This document shows, one piece after another, positions 31,540 to 37,605 of a DNA stretch of 37,605 bases. Source of the DNA: Kiritimatiellia bacterium (lineage in GTDB: Bacteria; Verrucomicrobiota; Kiritimatiellia; CAIQIC01; Lenti-01); contig JAQUJC010000009.1 of assembly GCA_028681135.1 (NCBI GenBank), positions 24,075 through 61,679 of the forward strand, read 5' to 3'. Position 1 is the stretch's first letter; the number at the start of each line of letters is the position of its first letter. The position numbers were made by a program, and so were the translations under genes. The notes beneath the pieces were generated by a model, which saw only the letters and a program-made list of their open reading frames with translations, was not told the DNA's origin and searched no databases.

Positions 31540-33113
31540 TGGCCACCCTCCTCCAACACCTACCGGCCCTACTGGTGGCCGTCCCCCTTTTCGCCGCCTT
31601 CACCCTGCCCCTCGTCGGACGCACCGGAGCCCCTGCGCGCACGGCGTGGGTTTTCCTTGGCGCGCTGCTGACGGCCGCCACCGGCCTCCTGCTGGCGTGG
31701 CAGGTCTTCGCCCACGGCCCCCTCCTCTACGTCTTTGGCGCCGCCGCCCCCCACGTCCCCACCCCCATGGACTCCGGCGGCATTCCCATCCGCATTATTT
31801 TCCAGATCGATGCGCTCGGGGCCCTGATGGTGGTCATCGCCTCGCTCTCCTCCCTGGCCATCATCCTCTATTCGCTTGCGTCGGACTCCCGCCACTCCGG
31901 CAAGGACAGCTTCTACTCGCTTCTGTTTCTGCTTGTTGCCGGTGTTCTGGGCATGGTCTCCACTGGCGACCTGTTCAATTTCTTTGTCTTTCTCGAGATT
32001 TCCTCGCTCTCGGGTGCCGCGCTCGTTGCCTATCGCGTCGACAAGGGTCAAGCGGTCGAAGCCGGTCTCAAGTACGCGCTACTCAGCACGGTAGGCGCGC
32101 TGGCCTTCCTTGTGGCGGTCGGGCTACTTTTCGCGCAGTATAACGCCCTCAATATTGCCGTCGTGGCCTCCCGCCTCCAGTTTACCCCCCTCGACCAGAT
32201 CGCGCTCGTGCTCCTGGCCATCCCCCTCGCCATGAAGTGCGGCGCCGTGCCCATGCATTTCTGGACCCCCGATGCCTATAGCACCGCCCCCTCCTCCATC
32301 ACCGCCTTTTTGGTTGTCTCCAGCCAGGCCAGCCTCTACGGCCTCTTCCGCATTCTCTTTTCGCTTTACGGCCACCTGCTTGAGTTCAGTTGGCTCACGT
32401 TCGGCTGGTTCCTCATCATCCTCGGCGTGCTCTCGATGTTTATTGGTGTCACCATGGCCATTCCGCAGAAAGACGTGAAGCGCCTCATGGCCTATCACGC
32501 CGTCTCGCAAACCGGCTACATGCTACTGGGCGTCGGCGTCGGCCTGGCCGTCCTTGGCAACGCTGAGGCCCTGACCGCCTACGGCCGCACCGCCATGGCC
32601 GGCGGCCTCTTCCACATTCTCAACCACGCCATGTACAAGGGCCTGCTTTTCCTGACCGCCGGCGCCATCTTCTTCCGCACCGGCACCCGCAATCTGAACA
32701 AGCTTGGGGGCCTCGGCCACCACATGCCCTGGACCATGGTCTTCTTCATGATCGGCGCGCTGGCCATTGCCGGCATCCCGCCCTTCAACGGATTTGCCTC
32801 CAAATTCCTGATCTATGAATCGGTTTTTCGCTTCTCCCCCTTCCTTTCCATCATCGCCATGCTCGTCAGCATCCTGACCTTGGCATCGTTCGTGAAGGTG
32901 TTTCACGCCATGTTCATGGGGGCCGCACGCACCGAGTTTGCGCAGGTGCGCGAGGTGCCCATCCCCATGATTGCCGGCATGGCCATCCTAGCCGCCGTCG
33001 TCATCGTGACCGGTCTGATGCCGCGCCCCTTCATCGATCATATGATCCTGCCGGCCGTCAATGCCCTGGTCGACCGCGCCGACTATATCGCCGCCATTCT
33101 GGGAGGACACTAA
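31536..33113 (+). CDS. mbhH: MrpD/NuoN-like proton/sodium-translocating subunit (MbhH)
   Basis: A 525-residue antiporter-like protein with about 14 membrane helices, of the MrpD/NuoLMN family. The core is IIFQIDALGALMVVIASLSSLAIILYSLAS, FFVFLEISSLSGAALVAYR (with the key glutamate), KYALLSTVGALAFLVAVGLLF, PLAMKCGAVPMHFWTPDAYSTAPSSITAFL and QKDVKRLMAYHAVSQTGYMLLGVG, ending with FNGFASKFLIYES. It is the main ion-pumping subunit of the complex. The ATG at 31536 overlaps mbhG; a second ATG follows directly. Confidence 0.95.
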   Translation: MMATLLQHLPALLVAVPLFAAFTLPLVGRTGAPARTAWVFLGALLTAATGLLLAWQVFAHGPLLYVFGAAAPHVPTPMDSGGIPIRIIFQIDALGALMVVIASLSSLAIILYSLASDSRHSGKDSFYSLLFLLVAGVLGMVSTGDLFNFFVFLEISSLSGAALVAYRVDKGQAVEAGLKYALLSTVGALAFLVAVGLLFAQYNALNIAVVASRLQFTPLDQIALVLLAIPLAMKCGAVPMHFWTPDAYSTAPSSITAFLVVSSQASLYGLFRILFSLYGHLLEFSWLTFGWFLIILGVLSMFIGVTMAIPQKDVKRLMAYHAVSQTGYMLLGVGVGLAVLGNAEALTAYGRTAMAGGLFHILNHAMYKGLLFLTAGAIFFRTGTRNLNKLGGLGHHMPWTMVFFMIGALAIAGIPPFNGFASKFLIYESVFRFSPFLSIIAMLVSILTLASFVKVFHAMFMGAARTEFAQVREVPIPMIAGMAILAAVVIVTGLMPRPFIDHMILPAVNALVDRADYIAAILGGH

Positions 33114-33114
33114 G

Positions 33115-33456
33115 ATGAATCTGCTCTGGCTGCTTTCCTCCGGTTCCGGCACATGGAATCCCCTGCTGTGGCTACTGGCGTTTATCGTGGCCCTGGCCGC
33201 CGCCTGGTTCATCCGCTCATTCGGCCGCAAAGACTTTCGCGAAGGCCTGCAGCAGGAACCGTTCATCTCGGGCAATGAAGAACCCGCGGACGGCGGCGGG
33301 CACATCCCCGCGTCCAATCTCTACTGGGGCTTTCTCGAATCCCTGAGCGGCTATTACAGCCGGCTCATCCCGCTGCACACGGGAATTCTCACTGATTATG
33401 TCGCCTGGTTCCTCGGCGTTATGGCCGTCATGCTGGTCATCGCCCTCATCGTCTAA
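33115..33456 (+). CDS. mbhI: MbhI-like linker subunit
   Basis: A 113-residue protein with two membrane helices (about 13-30 and 88-110) and a soluble loop (GHIPASNLYWGFLESLSGYYSRLIPLHTGILTDYVAWFLG). The size, position between MbhH and the hydrogenase small subunit, and the two-helix layout fit MbhI, which bridges antiporter and hydrogenase modules. The ATG at 33115 follows GGGAGG; the frame is open further 5' but overlaps mbhH. The mbhJ gene follows after an AT-rich repeat tract. Confidence 0.85.
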   Translation: MNLLWLLSSGSGTWNPLLWLLAFIVALAAAWFIRSFGRKDFREGLQQEPFISGNEEPADGGGHIPASNLYWGFLESLSGYYSRLIPLHTGILTDYVAWFLGVMAVMLVIALIV

Positions 33457-33520
33457 AGTAAATGAAACAAACCTCTATGAAATTCAAGGTTCAACATTTG
33501 GAGCGGATTCCATTCCCTCC

Positions 33521-33560
33521 TTGGACATTGGATATTGGATATTGAATATTGGATATTGAG
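33521..33560. repeat. AT-rich GGATATTGAATATT-type repeat tract
   Basis: A run of short repeats of the ATTGGATATTGAATATT kind in the 115-bp gap between mbhI and mbhJ. The same word family forms the ends of the inserted element at 34620-35093. It is probably a relic of a related insertion. The upstream part of the gap (33457-33520) holds no gene. Confidence 0.7.
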
Positions 33561-33571
33561 CTTTGAAAAAA

Positions 33572-34003
33572 ATGAAACCCTCCCAAACCCTCGGCAAATC
33601 CCTATGGGCCTTTCTATTTAATTCCGGCTCCTGCAACGGCTGTGAAATTGAAATGGTCGCCACCGTCACCCCCCGCTACGATGTTGAGCGCTTCGGCATC
33701 AAGCTTGTCGGCTCCCCCCGCCATGCCGACCTCCTACTGATTAGCGGCCCTGTCACCCGCAACATGGCCCCCCGCCTCAAGCGTGTCTATGCGCAGATAC
33801 CCGACCCCAAGATTGTCATCTGCTGCGGCGTCTGCGGCATCTCCGGCGGCGCCTTCTACGATTCGTATAACCTCATCGGGCCCGTCGATCAGATCATCCC
33901 CGTCGATATGTACGTCCCCGGCTGCCCGTCGCGTCCGGAAGCCATTATCGACGGCGTCGTCAAGGTCCTCGCCCGTCTCGAAGCCGCGGAGACAAGCGCA
34001 TGA
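33572..34003 (+). CDS. mbhJ: [NiFe]-hydrogenase small subunit, NuoB-like (MbhJ)
   Basis: A 143-residue NuoB-type protein carrying the proximal [4Fe-4S] cluster. Cysteines C21 and C24 (NSGSCNGCEIEMVA), C88 (CCGVCGISGGAF) and C118 (VPGCPSRPEAIIDG) are the expected ligands. It passes electrons from ferredoxin-side clusters to the NiFe site in MbhL. A frame opens at a TTG at 33563; the ATG at 33572 is preferred. No strong Shine-Dalgarno is seen, and the AT-rich tract lies directly upstream. It overlaps mbhK by 4 bp. Confidence 0.94.
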   Translation: MKPSQTLGKSLWAFLFNSGSCNGCEIEMVATVTPRYDVERFGIKLVGSPRHADLLLISGPVTRNMAPRLKRVYAQIPDPKIVICCGVCGISGGAFYDSYNLIGPVDQIIPVDMYVPGCPSRPEAIIDGVVKVLARLEAAETSA

Positions 34004-34617
34004 ATCGTCTCACCCCCCCGCAAATTATTGATGAACTGAAAGCCGCCACGGGCGACGGACTTCTCGAGTCCCGTATCACCGAGTGGTCCGAAGGTCTCAA
34101 GGGCCTCACCAGCCACCATATTTGGGTTCACGTGTCCCGCGAGGCCCTTCGTCCCGCCATCCAACAGATCATCCGCATCCATGTTCCCCACCTCTCCGTC
34201 ATTGCGTTTGGCGATACCGGCAGTCAGGTCGACCTCATCTATCACCTCTGCATCTATTGGGGCATTCCCAAGGAAGAAATCCTCATCAGCCTCACGGTCT
34301 CACTAGACAAAACCGACCTACGTATCCCCACCATTACTGATCTCATCCCCGGCGCCCTCACCAGCGAGCGCGAAAAACAGGAAATGCTCGGCATCGACAT
34401 CGTCGATATCCCCGATGACCGCCGCCTCTTCCTCCCCGAAGACTTTCCCCCGGGCGTCTTTCCCTGGCGCAAGGATGAAACCGGCGTCCCCGACGGCATG
34501 GTCAAAAACCTCTGGGCCACCGGTCGCGATGGCGTCGCCACCTGCGCCATCCCCCCCGAACCACCCAAACCCGAGCCGCCTCCGGCTGCTGCCGGATCAA
34601 CGCCTCCGGCACCATGA
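34000..34617 (+). CDS. mbhK: NuoC-like hydrogenase subunit (MbhK)
   Basis: A 205-residue protein of the NADH dehydrogenase 30-kDa (NuoC) family. Typical are the core sequence VDLIYHLCIYWG, ISLTVSLDKTDLRIPTITDLIPGALTSEREKQEMLGIDIVDIPDDRRLFLPEDFPPGVFPWRKDE. The C-terminus is Pro-rich (PPEPPKPEPPPAAAG). It supports the small and large subunits in the soluble arm. In Pyrococcus it is followed directly by mbhL; here an inserted element separates the two. Confidence 0.92.
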   Translation: MNRLTPPQIIDELKAATGDGLLESRITEWSEGLKGLTSHHIWVHVSREALRPAIQQIIRIHVPHLSVIAFGDTGSQVDLIYHLCIYWGIPKEEILISLTVSLDKTDLRIPTITDLIPGALTSEREKQEMLGIDIVDIPDDRRLFLPEDFPPGVFPWRKDETGVPDGMVKNLWATGRDGVATCAIPPEPPKPEPPPAAAGSTPPAP

Positions 34618-34619
34618 TG

Positions 34620-35093
34620 TTCAATATTCAATATTCAACAAGAAATACTCAACACTCAATTTTTTTGATTTATGGCCTCTGAACGACAATACGATCTGGA
34701 AGAACGCCTGATCGATTACTCGGTCCGGATCATCCGCCTTTCCGAAGAGCTTCCGGATTCAAAGGCTGGGCGGCATATTTCAGCGCAACTTCTCCGCAGC
34801 GGCACCTCACCCGCCCCCAACTACAGCGAAGCTCAAAGTGCCGAATCCAGGGCCGATTTCATTCATAAAATCAAAATAGCACTGAAAGAGTTGAAGGAAT
34901 CGCGTATTTGGCTCAAGGTGATTGCCAGAGCAGAAATGCTCAAATCTAGCAGTTCACTTGAATCCCTCTTGCAAGAAACCGAGGAACTGATCGCCATTCT
35001 GTTTACTTCCGCCCAAACCGCCCGCAAACAACAAAGAATGAATAGACCATTCCTTGAACATTGAGAATTTCTTGCTGAATATTGAATATTGAA
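34620..35093. mobile_element. IVS-type insertion element with long inverted repeats
   Basis: The element is bounded by inverted repeats. The left end, starting at 34620 with TTCAATATTCAATATTCA, matches the complement of the right end (35072-35093) in 21 of 22 positions. The match continues inward for about 10 more bases with one mismatch (34643-34652 against 35061-35070). Inside is one gene encoding a four-helix-bundle protein. The element is AT-rich at its ends, and no obvious target duplication was found. Confidence 0.8.
34672..35064 (+). CDS. Four-helix bundle (S23 / IVS family) protein
   Basis: A 130-residue protein of the 23S rRNA intervening-sequence (IVS, S23) family: the first helix (YDLEERLIDYSVRIIRLSEEL), AGRHISAQLLRSGTSPAPNYSEAQSAESRADFIHKIKIALKELKESRIWLKVI and a last helix (LQETEELIAILFTSAQTARKQQ). 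Known members lie in 23S rRNA insertions or stand alone in genomes; Avd proteins of diversity-generating retroelements share the fold. Its function is unknown. Here it lies within an inverted-repeat-bounded insert in the mbh cluster, between mbhK and mbhL. The neighbouring genes read normally, so the hydrogenase may still be expressed. Confidence 0.88.
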   Translation: MASERQYDLEERLIDYSVRIIRLSEELPDSKAGRHISAQLLRSGTSPAPNYSEAQSAESRADFIHKIKIALKELKESRIWLKVIARAEMLKSSSSLESLLQETEELIAILFTSAQTARKQQRMNRPFLEH

Positions 35094-35103
35094 TTGTATT
35101 AAT

Positions 35104-36369
35104 ATGAAAACCATCAACGTCAAAAAGCCCGCTGGCTATACCACCTCCATTGGCCCCGCGCATCCCGCGCTCAAGGAACCCGTCATGTTTGCCCTGGGCC
35201 TGGAGGGCGAACGAATCGTCAAGTGCGATTTTGTCCCCGGCATGGCCCATCGCGGCATCGAATGGATGGGTATGCGCCGCAACTGCATCCAGGTCGTCTA
35301 TCTTGCCGAACGCATTTGCGGCCTCTGCGGCATTACCCATGCGCTCTCCTTCTGCCGGGCCATCGAGCAGATTGCCCAACTCCAGGTCTCCAACCGGGCC
35401 CACTACATCCGCACCCTGGTCGGCGAAATCGAACGCATTCACTCTCATCTGCTCTGGGCAGGCGTCCAGGCCCATGAACTCGGCTTTGATTCTGCATTCT
35501 ATTACTCCCTGCGCATCCGTGAAAACATTATGGACCTGTTGGAGTTTCTCACAGGCAACCGCGTTCACTACGCCATGATCCAGATTGGCGGCGTGCGGCG
35601 CGATATCGTTCCCGACCAGTTCGCCCGCATCGAGGCATCCCTCCGCTTCTATGAAGATGCCTTCGACCGCCTCAGCGCCATTTTCCTGGAGGACACCACC
35701 GTTCAGATGCGCTGCCGCGACTGCGGCGTTCTTACCCGCAAGCAAGCCCTCACGCTCTGCCCCGTCGGCCCCACCGCCCGCGCGTCTGGTATCCGCAAGG
35801 ATGTCCGCGTCGACACCCCTTACGCCGCCTATGCCGACCTCGACATCGCCCCCGTCATGCCCGACCAATTCACCGGCGAAACCCGCGGCGATGTCTATGA
35901 TCGCATCGTCGTGCGCCTGCTGGAAATCAAGCAATCCATCCGTATCATCCGCGACTGCCTGGCCCATATCCCCGATGGCGACTTGCTCGCGATTCCCAAG
36001 CCCGCCGTCCTGCTCGCCAAGCTCAAGGCGGCGGAAGGCGAAGCCGTCGGCCGCCATGAAGCCCCCCGCGGTGAAGTGATGCATTATGTCCGCCTCACCG
36101 CCGGCCAGGAAGAGCCCACGGCCTGGAAGGTCAAGGCCTCATCCTACAGCAACTATATGTCCTGGATTCCCATGATGGAAGGCGACCAAGTTGCCGATAT
36201 CCCCGTCATCGCCGCCTCTATTGATCCGTGTATTTCCTGCACGGACCGCGTGGCGCTCGTCCGCGGCACCGACCGCCAAATCTGGACCAAAGACGACCTC
36301 CACCGCCTATCGGTCGAGAAAACTCGCCGCATCCAGGCCTCTATTTCCGCGGGAGGAAATGAATCATGA
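35104..36369 (+). CDS. mbhL: [NiFe]-hydrogenase large subunit (MbhL)
   Basis: A 421-residue large subunit of a group-4 (energy-converting) [NiFe] hydrogenase. Both nickel-ligand pairs are present: C72 and C75 in ERICGLCG, and C376 and C379 in DPCISCTDR. This separates it from NuoD and from the Ni-free Mbs subunit. RGIEWMG, GEIERIHSHLLWAG and GGVRRDIVPDQ are further family stretches. After the second Cys pair 39 residues remain (from VALVRGTDRQIW), similar to the C-terminal peptide cleaved from HycE, so processing by an HycI-like peptidase is likely. No such gene is in the window. The ATG at 35104 has no visible Shine-Dalgarno because the insert ends 10 bp before it. Confidence 0.95.
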   Translation: MKTINVKKPAGYTTSIGPAHPALKEPVMFALGLEGERIVKCDFVPGMAHRGIEWMGMRRNCIQVVYLAERICGLCGITHALSFCRAIEQIAQLQVSNRAHYIRTLVGEIERIHSHLLWAGVQAHELGFDSAFYYSLRIRENIMDLLEFLTGNRVHYAMIQIGGVRRDIVPDQFARIEASLRFYEDAFDRLSAIFLEDTTVQMRCRDCGVLTRKQALTLCPVGPTARASGIRKDVRVDTPYAAYADLDIAPVMPDQFTGETRGDVYDRIVVRLLEIKQSIRIIRDCLAHIPDGDLLAIPKPAVLLAKLKAAEGEAVGRHEAPRGEVMHYVRLTAGQEEPTAWKVKASSYSNYMSWIPMMEGDQVADIPVIAASIDPCISCTDRVALVRGTDRQIWTKDDLHRLSVEKTRRIQASISAGGNES

Positions 36370-37373
36370 GTCTTTCGCTCCTTCTGCTGGTCATTGGCGG
36401 CACCCTCGCCATGACTCTCTTTGGCATCCTCGGTGGACTCGCCTTCTCCGGCATCGACCGTGTGCTTGCCGCCCGCATGCAGTCCCGCATCGGCCCCCCC
36501 CTCCGGCAGCCGTTTCTCGACATGCTCAAGCTGATGCTCAAGCAGAACATCGTCCCTGCCAATGCGATTCCGTGGCTGTTCAACGGCGCGCCCCTTATTG
36601 CCCTCGCCTCCGCCATCACCATTCTGCTGTATATCCCCATGTCGTCTCTGCAATGGTTTCCCCTGCTGGGACTCCACGGCGATCTGATCCTCATCATGTA
36701 TCTGCTGATCCTCCCGGCCCTCGCCATGGTCGTCGGCGGCCTCTCCTCCGGCTCCCCCTACGCCACCATCGGGGCCCAGCGCGAAATGGTCACCATGATC
36801 GCCTATGAGCTGCCTTTCGCCGTCACCGTCATCACGTTCGCCTGGAAACTGGTCCAAGCCGATGTCGCCCATCCCTTCTCCCTCGCCACCCTTGCCGCCA
36901 CGCCCATCTGGACGCTTGTCGGCCCCGTCGGCGGGGTGGGCCTGCTCTTGCTGCTGGTCGCCATGCTGCTGGTCGCCCCTGGCGAACTCGGCCGCATCCC
37001 CTTCGATGCCCCCGAAGCTGAAACCGAAATTGCGGGCGGTCTCCTCGTCGAATATTCCGGGCGCAATCTCGCCCTGTTTTATCTCTCGCTGGCAGTCAAG
37101 ACGATCGTCGTCACCGCCCTCATCGTTGCCCTCTTCTTCCCGTGGAACCTCTCCGACTGGTTTGGCGCCGGCCACCCCCTCCTCGCTGGCGCGGCGGATG
37201 CCGTCTTCTTTCTGCTCAAGCTCGAACTCGTCATGTTTGTCGCCATCACCCTGGTCCGGATTTCCGTCGCCCGTTTCCGGATCAACCAGATCGTCGACAT
37301 TTACTGGAAAAACGTGGGCGCCATATCTCTTCTTGGCCTGATCCTAGTCATGGCCGACGCCTATATTCTGTGA
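36366..37373 (+). CDS. mbhM: NuoH-like membrane anchor subunit (MbhM)
   Basis: A 335-residue protein with about eight membrane helices of the NuoH family. GIDRVLAARMQSRIGPPLRQPFLDMLKL is the loop that contacts the hydrogenase, and GELGRIPFDAPEAETEIAGGLLVEYSGRNLALF is the conserved acidic loop that takes part in coupling. It anchors MbhJKLN in the membrane and links the redox reaction to ion movement. The start overlaps mbhL by 4 bp. GAGGTAA after the stop serves mbhN. Confidence 0.95.
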   Translation: MSLSLLLLVIGGTLAMTLFGILGGLAFSGIDRVLAARMQSRIGPPLRQPFLDMLKLMLKQNIVPANAIPWLFNGAPLIALASAITILLYIPMSSLQWFPLLGLHGDLILIMYLLILPALAMVVGGLSSGSPYATIGAQREMVTMIAYELPFAVTVITFAWKLVQADVAHPFSLATLAATPIWTLVGPVGGVGLLLLLVAMLLVAPGELGRIPFDAPEAETEIAGGLLVEYSGRNLALFYLSLAVKTIVVTALIVALFFPWNLSDWFGAGHPLLAGAADAVFFLLKLELVMFVAITLVRISVARFRINQIVDIYWKNVGAISLLGLILVMADAYIL

Positions 37374-37383
37374 GGTAACCGCC

Positions 37384-37605
37384 ATGCCCTTCCCAATGGT
37401 CCCCGACCTGCTCAGTCATCTCTTCCGCAAACCGAATACCAATCCCTTTCCCGCTGCCCACCTCCCCCCAACCGTCACCGGACTGCTGGAACAGGTCCGC
37501 CGCGGCGAAGCCACCCTCAATCCCCCCGTCCCCGCCCCCCCAAAACTGCGCGGCAAGATGACCTATAACCGCGAGACCTGCATTGGCTGCAAACTCTGCA
37601 TCCGG
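37384..37605 (+). CDS. mbhN: NuoI-like ferredoxin subunit (MbhN), truncated by window end
   Basis: The first 74 codons of a NuoI-type 2[4Fe-4S] protein. After a Pro-rich leader (PPTVTGLLEQVRRGEATLNPPVP) come LRGKMTYNRETCIGCKLCIR, with cysteines C66, C69 and C72 of the first cluster motif. In Pyrococcus MbhN receives electrons from ferredoxin. The rest lies beyond 37605. GAGGTAA stands at a good distance before the ATG. Confidence 0.92.
   Translation, partial: MPFPMVPDLLSHLFRKPNTNPFPAAHLPPTVTGLLEQVRRGEATLNPPVPAPPKLRGKMTYNRETCIGCKLCIR

Noticed and set aside
33484-33669. Minus-strand frame containing YPIFNIQYPMSK
   Set aside because: It is a translation of the AT-rich repeat tract and of the complement of mbhJ.
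35104-36369. NuoD of respiratory complex I or Mbs sulfur reductase
   Set aside because: Both CxxC nickel motifs are present, and the gene order is that of Mbh.

Overview
The window reads as one stretch of a GC-rich, anaerobic, Gram-negative bacterial chromosome. Lipid-transport Mla genes, a SurA-like chaperone, a lipoprotein and a GspC-like protein point to an outer membrane. Acetate kinase, a phosphofructokinase and an energy-converting [NiFe] hydrogenase point to sugar fermentation with H2 release. Long poly-C runs, dispersed palindromic repeats and the gene content would fit the Kiritimatiellota/Verrucomicrobiota neighbourhood. That placement is an inference from style, since no rRNA gene is present.

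Layout. 1-560: tandem 105-bp hairpin repeats. 587-2379 (+): an ACR3 arsenite exporter and a small lipoprotein. 2398-8842 (-): a tightly packed operon, read from right to left, of panD, a hydantoinase, a large exported protein with WPLW-type repeats, mlaE, mlaF, mlaD and a small exported protein. 8927-10141 (-): an exported hypothetical protein with poly-G tracts. 10224-12183 (+): surA-pdxA. 12474-15373 (+): a PIG-L-type protein and dinB. 15381-17453 (-): a GspC-like protein, RNase P RNA and a zinc-ribbon coiled-coil protein. 17647-19802 (+): rpoZ-smpB-rlmD, behind a clear sigma-70-type promoter. 19976-23834 (+): fdrA, a DUF1116 gene and a cyclase-family gene, closed by a strong terminator. 23835-24511: a gene-poor stretch with an AT-rich, palindrome-bounded insert. 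24512-28921 (+): rpsU, ackA, an exported protein with a repeat-derived N-terminus, and pfk.

29063-37605 (+) is an Mbh-type membrane-bound hydrogenase cluster in the order known from Pyrococcus, mbhA to mbhN. It has an Mrp-like Na+/H+ antiporter half and a [NiFe] hydrogenase half. The window ends inside mbhN. A 474-bp element encoding a four-helix-bundle (S23/IVS-type) protein and bounded by long inverted repeats sits between mbhK and mbhL. Reduced ferredoxin from glycolysis could be oxidised here with H2 release and ion pumping, while AckA makes ATP from acetyl phosphate.

The most unusual signal is a pair of arrays (6894-7080 and 26110-26274) of a 19-bp palindrome, TTTTCCACGCTATGGAAAA. Internal spacing is exactly 31 bp and outer spacing is 22 bp, close to three and two DNA turns. 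Both arrays are translated in frame as N-terminal extensions ahead of the signal peptide of an exported protein. In the first array, the only copies that lack the TAG trinucleotide are those lying in the frame where it would be a stop codon.
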